64,000 bases of DNA from NCBI RefSeq assembly GCF_027568575.1, contig NZ_JANUVP010000011.1; one strand, 5' to 3'. Under the pieces are notes generated by a model. It was not told the origin of the DNA. It ran no database searches and was given only the letters and a program-made list of their open reading frames with translations. Made by a program: the position numbers and the translations under genes. Within the stretch, counting starts at the first letter, position 1. Each line of letters opens with the position of its first letter. The DNA is from Caldifermentibacillus hisashii. Lineage in GTDB: Bacteria > Bacillota > Bacilli > Bacillales > Caldibacillaceae. Below are positions 54,898 to 63,970 of the stretch, piece after piece.

Positions 54898-55080
54898 ATT
54901 AATCTTTCTCCTTATAATTCAATGAAGTTAGGATAATTGCATGTAATAGTCAAAGGATGTAACAATGAAAACTATCTTTAAATCGTGACAATTATATTAT
55001 CCTATTTCCCTTATGTCAAACATTGCAATCAAAGTCTTTCAATTTTATGAATTACGCGACCCATTTTCCATTGATTTTTG
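54898..55080. other. mhqO upstream region and decayed edge of the 52-bp array
   Basis: Contains the mhqO promoter. Bases ~55029-55080 look like an eroded repeat unit (shared CCATTTTCCAT...ATTTTTTG spacing) before the first clear unit at 55081. Confidence 0.5.
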
Positions 55081-56224
55081 GCGACAAGACCTGTTCTCGT
55101 CGGCACTTTTGGGTGAGAAACTCTATTTTTTGGCGACGAGACCTTTTCTCGTCACCATTTTGAAGCGTGAAATCGCATTTTTTGACTACGAGACCTTTTC
55201 TCGTCACCATTTTGAGGCGCGAAACTCCATTTTTTGACGATGAGACCTTTTCTCGTCACCATTTTGAGCCGGAAAACTCCTTTTTTGGGCGACGAAGCCC
55301 ATTCTCGTCGTCACTTTTGGGTGAGAAACTCCTTTTTTGGGCGACGAGACCTTTTCTCGTCACCATTTTGAGCCGAGAAACTCCATTTTTTGACGACGAG
55401 AACCTTTCTCGTCACCATTTTGAGCCGAGAAACTCCATTTTTTGACGACGAGAACCTTTCTCGTCACCATTTTGAGCCGGAAAACCCCATTTTTTGACGA
55501 CGAGATTCATTCTCGTCGCCATTTTGAGCCGAGAAACTCCTTTTTTTGACGACGAGAACCTTTCTCGTCACCATTTTCAGCCGGAAAACTCCTTTTTTGG
55601 GTGACGAAGCCCATTCTCGTCGCCATTTTGAGCCGAGAAACTTCACTTTTTGGCGACGAGATTCATTCTCGTCGCCATTTTGAGCCGGAAAACCCCATTT
55701 TTTGACGACGAGATTCATTCTCGTCGCCATTTTCAGCCGAAAAACTCTCTTTTTTGGCGACGAAGCCCATTCTCGTCGTCATTTTGAGCCGGAAAACTCT
55801 CTTTTTTGGCGACGAAGCCCATTCTCGTCGTCACTTTTGGGTGAGAAACTCCTTTTTTGGGCGACGAGACCTTTTCTCGTCGCCATTTTCAGCTGAAAAA
55901 CCCTATTTTTTGGCGACGAAGCCCATTCTCGTCGCCATTTTCAGCCGGAAAACCCCATTTTTTGACGACGAGATTCATTCTCGTCGCCATTTTCAGCCGA
56001 AAAACTCTATTTTTTGGCGACGAAGCCCATTCTCGTCACCATTTTCAGCCGGGAAACCCTATTTTTTGGAGACGAAGCCCATTCTCGTCACCATTTTCAG
56101 GCGGGAAACTCCATTTTTTGACGACGAGATTCATTCTCGTCGCCATTTTGAGCCGAAAAACTCCTTTTTTGGGCGACGAGGCCCATTCTCGTCGCCATTT
56201 TGAGCCGAAAAACTCCTTTTTTGG
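55081..56224. repeat. Tandem array of 22 52-bp stem-loop units
   Basis: Unit starts fall at 55081 and every 52 bases to 56173, with no insertion or deletion in 22 copies. Each unit contains a 19-base dyad, GACGAGA-N5-TCTCGTC or the weaker GACGA-N9-TCGTC, then (G/A)CCATTTTGAGCC, GAAAACTCC and a T-run. A decayed 23rd unit (56225-56276) reaches the cadA stop. Three kinds of dyad loop alternate without fixed order. The period is not a multiple of three, so no protein frame is conserved. Confidence 0.95.
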
Positions 56225-56276
56225 GTGACAAAACACCACTCACCCCGTCTTTGGGATGCGAAACTCAAGTTTTTAA

Positions 56277-58448
56277 TTATTCTTTCACTCTCATCAGTCG
56301 TAAACCATTTAGTGCCACCAAAAGAGTTGCCCCCATATCTGATAGAATTGCAATCCACAGCGTTAACCAGCCGGGAATGACCAATAATAAGGCAATTAAT
56401 TTAATACCTATTGCAAAGATTATATTTGCTTTAATAATATTTAACGATTTTCGGCTTAGTCTTACCGTAAATGGAAGCTTACTTAAATCGTCTCCCATAA
56501 GAGCAACATCTGCCGTTTCCAGTGCTGTATCCGTTCCAGCTCCCCCCATCGCAATTCCGACAGTTGCAGCCGCTAAAGCAGGAGCATCATTGATACCATC
56601 ACCAACCATAGCAACGTTTCCATACGCAGATCTTAACTGCTTAATAACAGCTAATTTATCTTGCGGCATCAATTCTGCTTGAGTTTCCGAAACACCTAAA
56701 TACCGACCAATTGCGTTTGCAGTGCCTTTGTTATCACCTGTAAGCATAACCGTCTTTTTAATTCCAAGTTGATGCAGTTTTTGAATGGTATTTTTACTAG
56801 ATTCACGTACTTCATCAGCGACCGCAATTAAGGCAAGTATTCCTTTTTCTGTACCAAAAATCATCACTGTTTTCCCTTCGTTTTGAAGATTGGTTATTCT
56901 ATCTTCTAAGCTGTTATCAAAATTCGCATTTGGTACTTCCTTAAAAAGCTTTAGGTTACCTACATAATAAGTTGTTCCTTCTACAGTACCCTTAATCCCT
57001 TTACCTGTAATTGTGGTGAAATCCTTCACGATTACATTAGAATAAGTAACATTCATTTCTTCTGCTTTTCGAAAAATGGCAGAAGCAAGCGGATGCTGGG
57101 AACGATATTCTAACCCAGTAATGATGGATAACAGCTTATTTTCATTGATTTGATCGTTCAGCACATAAAAATCAGTAACTACTGGAACACCCTTTGTTAA
57201 TGTACCTGTTTTATCAAATGCAATGGCCTTTACAGTACCCATTTGTTCTAAGTAAATACCACCTTTAATAAGAACACCTTTTTTCGCAGCATTTCCGATT
57301 GCTGAAACGATTGAAATTGGCGTAGATATAACCAATGCACAAGGGCAGCCAACAACTAAAACTGATAATCCTTGATAAACCCATGTTCCCCAATCTCCAT
57401 CCAAAAACAAAGGAGGTATGATCGCAACTAATCCGGCAATGACCATTATAATGGGCGTGTAATATTTAGCGAATGTGTCAACAAAGGCTTGTGCCGGAGC
57501 GCGTTCACCTTGTGCTTCCTCAACAAGATGAATAATTTTTGAAATCGTTGCATCCTCTACAAGTTTCGTAATTTTTACTTCAAGTAATCCTTCTCCATTA
57601 ATCGTTCCTGCAAATACTTCATCATCAACGGTTTTAGAAACCGGTACGGACTCTCCTGAAATTGCTGCTTGGTTTACTGAAGAAGTACCGCTAATGACAA
57701 TTCCATCCATCGCGATTTTTTGACCGGGCTTAACAATCATTATATCTCCAACCAAAATATGATCCACAGAGACCGTCATTTCTTGTCCATTTCGCCTAAT
57801 AAGTGCTTCTTTTGGGGCAATATCCATTAATGATCGAATGGATTGTCTGGCTTTATCCATTGAATATCGCTCCATGGCTTCACTTATGGCAAAAAGAATA
57901 ACAACAATCGACGCTTCTGCCCATTCTCCTATAAAAGCAGCACCAATAATAGCAACCGTCATCAATGTTCTCATATCAAAATCAAGTTTGAACAAATTTT
58001 GAAAACCTGTTTTAAAAAGTGAATGCCCTCCGATGACAATCGATGCGATAAATAGCACTGAAGTAATTAGGTTTTCTTCCCCATTGACAAACTGAGAAAG
58101 ATATCCAAAAACAATTAGCAATGAAGCATATAAAAGTGTACTGTGTTTTTGATAGAATGGAATTTTCGCCTCTTTCGTCACCTCTTTATCTATTTGATTC
58201 ACTGTTGACGATGGCGCTTCTGACTTGTCCGGAAATACTTTAAGATTTTCAAAGGCACCTGCCTTTTCCAATTCCTCCACTGTTGTTTCACCGTAAACAG
58301 TAATTTTCGAGGTGCCAAAATTCACTTTTGCATCCTGTACTCCCGGTAGCTTCTTAACATTTTTCTCAAACTTTCCGGCACAATTTGCACAGGAAAATCC
58401 CTCAACCCGATAAACATTTTTATTTTCAGAAATAGTTGCTTCACTCAA
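56277..58448 (-). CDS. cadA: Heavy-metal (Cd/Zn/Pb) P1B-type ATPase
   Basis: About 723 residues: one heavy-metal-associated domain (VEGFSCANCAGKFEKNVKKL), TM segments with the motif VVGCPCALVISTPIS, phosphorylation DKTGTLTKG, SQHPLASAI and GDGINDAPALAA. The CPC motif followed by ALVIST is typical of Cd2+/Zn2+/Pb2+ exporters, distinct from CopA (CPCALGLAT). The TTG at 58448 overlaps the cadC stop by 8 bases. No terminator lies behind it: the 52-bp array begins at its stop. Confidence 0.94.
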   Translation of the reverse strand: MSEATISENKNVYRVEGFSCANCAGKFEKNVKKLPGVQDAKVNFGTSKITVYGETTVEELEKAGAFENLKVFPDKSEAPSSTVNQIDKEVTKEAKIPFYQKHSTLLYASLLIVFGYLSQFVNGEENLITSVLFIASIVIGGHSLFKTGFQNLFKLDFDMRTLMTVAIIGAAFIGEWAEASIVVILFAISEAMERYSMDKARQSIRSLMDIAPKEALIRRNGQEMTVSVDHILVGDIMIVKPGQKIAMDGIVISGTSSVNQAAISGESVPVSKTVDDEVFAGTINGEGLLEVKITKLVEDATISKIIHLVEEAQGERAPAQAFVDTFAKYYTPIIMVIAGLVAIIPPLFLDGDWGTWVYQGLSVLVVGCPCALVISTPISIVSAIGNAAKKGVLIKGGIYLEQMGTVKAIAFDKTGTLTKGVPVVTDFYVLNDQINENKLLSIITGLEYRSQHPLASAIFRKAEEMNVTYSNVIVKDFTTITGKGIKGTVEGTTYYVGNLKLFKEVPNANFDNSLEDRITNLQNEGKTVMIFGTEKGILALIAVADEVRESSKNTIQKLHQLGIKKTVMLTGDNKGTANAIGRYLGVSETQAELMPQDKLAVIKQLRSAYGNVAMVGDGINDAPALAAATVGIAMGGAGTDTALETADVALMGDDLSKLPFTVRLSRKSLNIIKANIIFAIGIKLIALLLVIPGWLTLWIAILSDMGATLLVALNGLRLMRVKE

Positions 58449-58806
58449 TTTCCCTAACCTCTTTCTGATGAGCAAATGCTAAATGGATTAAATTCTTCAC
58501 ATGTTCATCATCTATAGAATAAAATACTAACTTCCCCTCTTTACGATATTTCGCTATACCTAAATTCTTTAATAGCCTTAAATGATGAGAAGCTGTGGCA
58601 ATTGTAGAACCAGTAATATTGGCTACATCACACACACATAATTCATCCTCAACTGACAAAGCATAAGCAATCTTAATTCTTGTATCGTCAGACAATGCCT
58701 TGAAAATTTTAGCAACATCTGTAGAATTTTGTTCAGCTAAGCTCGTTTTCACCCTGTTTACTTTTTCCTCATTTATACACGTTATTTCACAAATATCATT
58801 ATTCAT
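58441..58806 (-). CDS. cadC: CadC-type ArsR-family metal-sensing repressor
   Basis: 121 residues. All four ligands of the CadC alpha3N site are present at almost the same places as in staphylococcal CadC: Cys6 and Cys10 at the N-terminus, Cys57 and Cys59 in EDELCVCDV. The helix-turn-helix reads VANITGSTIATASHHLRLLK. It releases the operator on Cd2+, Pb2+ or Zn2+. It is the first gene of cadCA. Confidence 0.95.
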   Translation of the reverse strand: MNNDICEITCINEEKVNRVKTSLAEQNSTDVAKIFKALSDDTRIKIAYALSVEDELCVCDVANITGSTIATASHHLRLLKNLGIAKYRKEGKLVFYSIDDEHVKNLIHLAFAHQKEVREIE

Positions 58807-58822
58807 ATTTTTTCTCCCCTGT

Positions 58823-58899
58823 CATTCAAATGATGATTTGACTATTATATTAATTATTATATGCTCTCATATTCAAACGGTCAAACAATCATTTGAATA
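58823..58899 (-). promoter_or_regulatory. cadCA promoter with repressor dyads
   Basis: On the minus strand TTGACC (58884-58879) and TATAAT (58861-58856) are exactly 17 bases apart. A dyad ATTCAAA-N6-TTTGA(CT) lies between promoter and gene (58824-58843). Another, TCAAACAATCATTTGA (58880-58895), overlaps the -35 element. Both resemble the TCAAA..TTTGA CadC/SmtB operator. Confidence 0.75.
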
Positions 58900-59001
58900 T
58901 ATATTTCTATTGATTATTTTTTGATACATATAAAACTTCTAACTGTAGTGGTATCGAACAAAATTTACGATTAATTCCTTTCCTACCACATATTTTTCAC
59001 C

Positions 59002-59421
59002 TTAATCACCTTTTTCAGCAAAACGCTTAATCCGCTCCCCAATTTCGTCCCGTACCCGCTGAAATACTGCCCATTTTTCTTCATCTGTCCCTTCCGCTTT
59101 TGCCGGGTCATCAAAGCCCCAATGCTCTCTTTTTACATGTGGTGGCGTAACCGGACATTTATCCCGAGCATCCCCGCAAAGAGTCACAACTAAGTCTGCA
59201 TGATTTAAAATCTCAGCATCAATAATTTCCGATGCTTGATTAGAAATATCAATTCCGACTTCTTTCATTGCTTTCACTGCATTTGGATTTAATCCATGTG
59301 CTTCAATTCCTGCACTATAAACATTCCACTCTTTACCTAGATATTTTTTTGCCCACCCCTCTGCCATTTGGCTGCGGCAGGAATTACCAGTACACAAAAA
59401 ATAGATTGTTTTTTTAGACAA
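59002..59421 (-). CDS. arsC: Arsenate reductase, thioredoxin-coupled
   Basis: 139 residues of the low-molecular-weight tyrosine-phosphatase fold. The P-loop CTGNSCRSQ holds the nucleophile Cys10. The relay cysteines are at 82 and 89 (TLCGDARDKCP), exactly as in the pI258/B. subtilis enzymes, which are recycled by thioredoxin. No arsenite exporter or arsR adjoins it, so the product As(III) must be exported by proteins encoded elsewhere. Confidence 0.96.
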   Translation of the reverse strand: MSKKTIYFLCTGNSCRSQMAEGWAKKYLGKEWNVYSAGIEAHGLNPNAVKAMKEVGIDISNQASEIIDAEILNHADLVVTLCGDARDKCPVTPPHVKREHWGFDDPAKAEGTDEEKWAVFQRVRDEIGERIKRFAEKGD

Positions 59422-59563
59422 ACCAGTTCATCTCCTTTTTTATTAAATTTGTTAATTTTAAGCATTTTTATTCTCTACACATAAGAAGGTTAGTAGTCAA
59501 AATTTGGCAGCCTAGTGTCAACGGTTCAGTTTCCTTACCTGAGCGGTACCCGGACCCAACTAG
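59422..59563. other. arsC upstream region
   Basis: Holds the arsC leader (AAAGGAGATG ribosome-binding site) and presumably its promoter, then runs into the 21-bp motif array. No gene is supported. Confidence 0.4.
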
Positions 59564-59805
59564 CAACAGTAGAATCCCTGAATTCACCAGTAACACCCCG
59601 TAATCAACAGTAAAAAAAGAATATTCAACAGCACTCGGATATGAATTCAACAATAAAATTGGAATATTCACCAGTAACACCCCGTAATCAACAGTAAAAA
59701 AAGAATATTCAACAGCACTCGGATACGAATTCAACAGTAAAATTGAAAAATTCAACAATAACCCCTGCGAATTCACCAGTAGACTACGAGAAATCAACAG
59801 TCCCC
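59564..59805. repeat. Iteron-like array: 12 CAACAGTA-type motifs every 20-22 bp
   Basis: Motifs CAACAGTA, CACCAGTA or CAACAATA/CAACAGCA start at 59564, 59585, 59605, 59626, 59648, 59669, 59689, 59710, 59732, 59753, 59774 and 59795, usually preceded by ATT or AAT. A higher-order 84-bp unit of four motifs is repeated almost exactly (59582-59665 and 59666-59749). The overlapping minus-strand open frame reads the motif in different phases, arguing for a DNA-level element. Confidence 0.85.
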
Positions 59806-59948
59806 CCATTAATTCCACTGCGCAACACCAGAAGAAACTTCGATAGATTAAGAAAGGAATGACAATTTTTTAAGTGCCATTCCTCCAGATGAATGTTTTA
59901 TTCTTTTTTACCTATCACACCGAGTCATTAAGGACAGATTCCACCCAA

Positions 59949-61145
59949 TCAACCTACGTCTTGTTCCCACTTATTTTCATTGCCAAATGTAATAATGCCC
60001 AGTTCGTGGTGTTCTCCCTCGTATAATGCCCTGGAGACAAAGCGGTTTTCCCCATTATCATCTATTACTTCCAGCCGGCAAAACGCCCGGTTCTTCTGTA
60101 ACGCTTCATAATATTGTTGCTCATTTTGAACAGGAATCCCGTTTACCGTCTTGATTACTTCACCGATCTTCAACTTCATTTTTTCAGCTGCCGTCCCCGG
60201 AATAATATCCAAAATCACAATTCCGGAATGGTTTTTAGAAAAATAGTAAGTCTGCCCGCTATCCTGATAATAATGAACCATTGAAATCAGCAGGCGGCCG
60301 ATTAAGGCAATGCCCATCGCCACAATTACTGCCGGTTCAAACCAAAATCCTGCCGCTCCAATCAGGGTAACTAAAACTCCCAACCAAATCACTTGCTTTC
60401 CCTGCCCTTTAATTCCCAGACTCGGATGAACGCTGCGAATTTGGCTACCAAACCCGATCCAGTACGGGATAATCAGGAAAGTAAAAGTCGACTGACCAAT
60501 AGGAACAACCGGCCAAAAATCAAACGGTATGGAAAGTGCATCAGCAGGGATTAAAAATAACAGTGGAACCATCCATAATCGTTTTGACTCATGGATGCCC
60601 ATATTCATTCCCCTTTTACTGCGTATCAATTTCGGCGATGTGTGTTGACTGGCATTTTTGAATACAAGCAACCCTTCCGCCAGTAATAACAACCCCGTTA
60701 AAAAGGCTGCCCCCGGAATGATTGCTGTATCCATTTGTGCAAAGAGGTTTTGAAAAATAGGAACTTCAATTTGATACATAGTAATAAGCATGATTAAGAA
60801 AAAGCCGGTCGCCATCGTATATGCCGGGGAAAGCAAACCCGGTTTTAAGATGATGGAAAATAAAATCGTAACAGCTGATACGGTCAAAACAAATGCCAGC
60901 GGGATGATATTCCCAATTAGTAAAGTAATGATGGAAAAAATAAGCCCGCAAATAAGTCCTTTCCCAAAATACATACGCGTCTCAAACCAACCGTCTTGGA
61001 TACGTATATGAAAATTCCTTCGTTCTCGTTTTACCCGTATATAGCCAAGATAAACAGCATAAAGGATTCCAAGATAAAGTAACGGGTCTAAGAAGAATTT
61101 TCCAATCCCTTTTCCAATTTCAAGCAACCACTCCAAGCCCGACAC
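59949..61145 (-). CDS. minJ: Division-site/polar protein MinJ, PDZ-containing
   Basis: 398 residues. Several TM segments fill the first ~300 residues (FFLDPLLYLGILYAVYLGYI first), then a C-terminal PDZ domain (SGIVILDIIPGTAAEKMKLK, then VNGIPVQNEQQYYEAL). MinJ bridges DivIVA and MinCD in Bacillus. Placed directly downstream of ctpB, as in B. subtilis. Moderate divergence in TM parts is normal for the family. Confidence 0.88.
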   Translation of the reverse strand: MSGLEWLLEIGKGIGKFFLDPLLYLGILYAVYLGYIRVKRERRNFHIRIQDGWFETRMYFGKGLICGLIFSIITLLIGNIIPLAFVLTVSAVTILFSIILKPGLLSPAYTMATGFFLIMLITMYQIEVPIFQNLFAQMDTAIIPGAAFLTGLLLLAEGLLVFKNASQHTSPKLIRSKRGMNMGIHESKRLWMVPLLFLIPADALSIPFDFWPVVPIGQSTFTFLIIPYWIGFGSQIRSVHPSLGIKGQGKQVIWLGVLVTLIGAAGFWFEPAVIVAMGIALIGRLLISMVHYYQDSGQTYYFSKNHSGIVILDIIPGTAAEKMKLKIGEVIKTVNGIPVQNEQQYYEALQKNRAFCRLEVIDDNGENRFVSRALYEGEHHELGIITFGNENKWEQDVG

Positions 61146-61303
61146 CCCCCGAGATTTTTATTTTAAATCGATCGGATCATTTAATAGGTTATTATCTACT
61201 ATTTTAGCAAATATGGATAAAAAAACCTATCTATTATTTAATTTTAGATTGAATATCAAAAAACGTTTCAAACAGCTTAACTATTAAATGGATTAAGAAT
61301 AAC

Positions 61304-61334
61304 AAGAAAGGACTACACAAAGAGTGCAGTCCTT
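61304..61334 (-). terminator. Weak terminator after ctpB
   Basis: On the minus strand AAGGACT-N13-AGTCCTT follows the ctpB stop by 6 bases; TTCTTGTTATTC after it is only partly T-rich, so read-through into minJ is possible. Confidence 0.6.
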
Positions 61335-61339
61335 AAACA

Positions 61340-62770
61340 TTAATGTTGATACTGAAAATATCGCAGGGCCATTTGCAACTGGCGGTCATTTTCTTTTTTT
61401 CTTTTTGCTTCAGCCACTTTCTTTTCCATCTTCCTAACTGTTTTCTCATTAATGATACCCGTATCCGGCAAGTTATGTTCTCTTTGGAATCGTTTCACAG
61501 CTGTTTCCGTTGTTTCACTATAGTAGCCATCTACCCGCCCCGGTTCATAACCCAGGCTTTTCAAAATCAACTGAGCATTTTTTACCTGCCCATTATTCAT
61601 ATCTTTACTTAGCGGCTGATCAATTTGTAATGGGTGGACATGGTACAAATCCGGCTGAACAACATAAATATCCGGTTTAATTCCTCGTCCGTGAATCCAG
61701 TTCCCATCCGGTGTCAACCATTTATACATCGTTAATTTTATATAGCTCTTATCCCCTAAATCGACTTGTTGTTGAACCGTCCCTTTTCCGAATGTCGTCT
61801 CGCCAATGATCGGATAACCGCCTGCCTCCTTCAATGCGGCTGCTAAAATTTCTGAGGCCGATGCGCTTCCTTTATCGGTTAAAACAGCGATGGGATAAGG
61901 TTTCTTTTCTGCTAATTTCGAAAAATATTGTTCTTGCCCTTGATCTCTTCCCTCAATTTGAAACATCGGTTTTTCTTTTGGCACCAACTCTCCGGCAATT
62001 TTCTTTACACTTTGCAAAAGACCACCCGGATTGCCGCGGACATCAATAATTAACCCATCTATTTTTTCTTTTTCCAAAGTATTTAACCGGCTTAAAAAAT
62101 CTTCGCCTGTCTCTTCCGCAAATGAAGTGATCGTAATATATCCAATTTTCTTTTCTTCCTGTTCAATAATTTCAGAAAAAACTGTTTCAATTGGGATTTT
62201 ATCTCTTATTACTTCAATCGAAATCGGTTCACTTAAACCTTCACGTAATATTTGCAATGATACCGTCGTTCCTTTTTTGCCGCGTACTTTAGATGTTACT
62301 TCATATAAATCTTGACCCTTAACATCTTGTCCGTCAACGGCAACAATCTCATCAAAAGGTTTCAGACCCGCTTTTTCTGCCGGAGAATTTTTAAATGGGG
62401 ATACAATAATGACCTTGCCGTCAACTTCACTCATTTCAGCACCAATTCCTTCAAAAGAAGAGTCTAAAGATCGGTTAAATTCTTTTGCTTTTTCCTCATT
62501 CATATAAATCGAATAAGGGTCACCCAAAGTGGCCAGCATTCCTTCTACCGCCCCTTCAACAAGATGTTCCGGATCCACGTTTTCAATATACCCTTTCGTT
62601 ATCAGCTCATAAGCCTGTTCTATTTTTGAGAATTCATTTGGCAAATGACGATATTCTGTCTGTCTTATCTCTGTTTTGTCATCTGAAAATATTTGTATAC
62701 TTGTGTAAGTTGCTAATGATGAAAAGATTATTGCAAAGGTCACCAAAATGGCCACGTGGGTTTTTCGCAA
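61340..62770 (-). CDS. ctpB: Carboxy-terminal processing serine protease, S41A
   Basis: 476 residues: an N-terminal membrane anchor (HVAILVTFAIIFSSLATYT), a PDZ domain (FEGIGAEMSEVDGKVIIVSP, GLKPFDEIVAVDG), the S41 protease core with the catalytic Ser in DKGSASASEILAAAL and the Lys/Gln in GETTFGKGTVQQQ, and a C-terminal peptidoglycan-binding repeat (VDGYYSETTETAVKRFQREH). CtpB cleaves SpoIVFA to trigger sigma-K processing during sporulation. TTG at 62770 follows AAGGAG by 8 bases. Confidence 0.94.
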   Translation of the reverse strand: MRKTHVAILVTFAIIFSSLATYTSIQIFSDDKTEIRQTEYRHLPNEFSKIEQAYELITKGYIENVDPEHLVEGAVEGMLATLGDPYSIYMNEEKAKEFNRSLDSSFEGIGAEMSEVDGKVIIVSPFKNSPAEKAGLKPFDEIVAVDGQDVKGQDLYEVTSKVRGKKGTTVSLQILREGLSEPISIEVIRDKIPIETVFSEIIEQEEKKIGYITITSFAEETGEDFLSRLNTLEKEKIDGLIIDVRGNPGGLLQSVKKIAGELVPKEKPMFQIEGRDQGQEQYFSKLAEKKPYPIAVLTDKGSASASEILAAALKEAGGYPIIGETTFGKGTVQQQVDLGDKSYIKLTMYKWLTPDGNWIHGRGIKPDIYVVQPDLYHVHPLQIDQPLSKDMNNGQVKNAQLILKSLGYEPGRVDGYYSETTETAVKRFQREHNLPDTGIINEKTVRKMEKKVAEAKRKKENDRQLQMALRYFQYQH

Positions 62771-63142
62771 ATCTGTCACTCCTTGCCATTAAATGTCATT
62801 CATTCAAATATATGAGTTTAGCGGACAAGTTATGAACTAGATTTTTATCCCTTATAAGAAGTTGGTAGCGGTACTCCATGGCTTTTAATAAATGTTGTGT
62901 AGGTCTATTCATTTAGGTTTTGTACATCGGTCCCTGTGTTTTTTCATCCTATATCCGGTGTCTTTTCATCTTTATTCATAAACGTTTAATAATAAAAATT
63001 CACTACTTGCTTTATTTTGTTGTATAATATTGAGGTGAAATTTTGTACAATCTGTAGAAAAGACGATTTTCCGCAGTACATACATTACCGTATATTTCTT
63101 ACTAAAATATATCTATTCTATATGGAGAAAGGCGTGTGTCCA
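62771..63142. other. Divergent ctpB / yeeI promoter region
   Basis: No gene. TATAAT at 63023-63028 with a weak TTCACT 18 bases upstream is a possible promoter for the yeeI-type gene. A short direct repeat (CCxGTGTxTTTTCATC) is seen at ~62930-62970. Confidence 0.45.
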
Positions 63143-63862
63143 ATGGGTCGTAAATGGAATAACATCAAAGAAAAGAAAGCACAAAAAGATAAAAATACAA
63201 GCCGGATTTATGCGAAATTCGGTACGGAAATTTTTGTTGCCGCAAAAAAAGGGGAGCCGGATCCGGAATTAAACCAAGCGTTGAAATTTGTCATTGAACG
63301 GGCAAAAACGTATAATGTTCCGCGTCATATCATTGATCGGGCGATTGAAAAGGCAAAAGGGGGTTCGGATGAGCATTATGATGAACTCCGCTATGAAGGT
63401 TTCGGTCCAAACGGTTCGATGATTATTGTGGATGCCTTAACCAATAATGTCAACCGGACTGCAGCAGATGTCCGTGCCGCATTTGGTAAAAACGGTGGAA
63501 ATATGGGGGTTACCGGTTCTGTAACGTATATGTTTGATGCGACTGCAGTGTTTATGTTTGAAGGAAAAACCTCCGATGAAGTACTTGAAATTTTACTGGA
63601 AGCGGACATTGATGTTCGTGATATTTTGGAAGAAGAAGACAGTGTGATTGTTTATGCTGAACCGGAACAGTTTCATGCAGTTCAACAAGCATTGAAAAAC
63701 GCAGGAATTACCGAATTCTCCGTTGCGGAAATCACAATGCTCCCACAGACAGAAATCACATTAAGTGGTGAAGCAAAAGCCCAATTTGAAAAGTTAATTG
63801 ATGCGTTAGAAGATTTGGATGATGTTCAACAAGTTTATCATAATGTTAATTTGGATGATTAA
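63143..63862 (+). CDS. yeeI: YebC/PmpR-family protein, YeeI type
   Basis: 239 residues of the three-domain YebC fold, starting MGRKWNNIKEKKAQKDKNTS with the basic N-terminal helix; VPRHIIDRAIEKAKGG and YEGFGPNGSMIIVDALTNN (19) are family hallmarks. YebC proteins were long called transcriptional regulators; some relieve ribosome stalling at proline-rich stretches. The WNNIKEKKA version resembles B. subtilis YeeI rather than YrbC. The ATG at 63143 is set by homology; the frame opens 42 codons earlier. Confidence 0.93.
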   Translation: MGRKWNNIKEKKAQKDKNTSRIYAKFGTEIFVAAKKGEPDPELNQALKFVIERAKTYNVPRHIIDRAIEKAKGGSDEHYDELRYEGFGPNGSMIIVDALTNNVNRTAADVRAAFGKNGGNMGVTGSVTYMFDATAVFMFEGKTSDEVLEILLEADIDVRDILEEEDSVIVYAEPEQFHAVQQALKNAGITEFSVAEITMLPQTEITLSGEAKAQFEKLIDALEDLDDVQQVYHNVNLDD

Positions 63863-63873
63863 TGAATGGAGAA

Positions 63874-63918
63874 AGGCCGATTTTGGTTTCAATCAAGTGA
63901 CCGGAATCGGCTTTTTTT
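63874..63918 (+). terminator. Terminator of the YeeI-type gene
   Basis: GCCGATT and AATCGGC pair with additional CCGG contacts inside, followed by TTTTTTT, 14 bases past the stop. Confidence 0.85.
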
Positions 63919-63970
63919 AAAAGATAAGAAAGTATAAAAATACAAGTAAATAACTTGGGATTAGTTTTAT

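Noticed and set aside
55081..56224. The 52-bp array as a CRISPR array
   Set aside because: All parts of each unit are conserved; there are no unique spacers of constant length and no cas genes.
55013..56239. Several open frames on both strands across the 52-bp array, with repeated FSRHHFEP-like or KKGVFRLKM-like peptides
   Set aside because: The unit is 52 bases, so each copy shifts the frame; all frames are interrupted, none has a ribosome-binding site, and the conservation is at base level.
55081..56276. The 52-bp array as stacked intrinsic terminators for cadA
   Set aside because: On the minus strand the dyads are not followed by T-runs, and on the plus strand only ATTTT follows after three other bases, so they are poor terminators.
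59468..59818. 116-codon minus-strand frame with leucine-rich seven-residue periodicity
   Set aside because: The periodicity is a by-product of the 21-bp motif, which is read in different phases along the frame; there is no ribosome-binding site.
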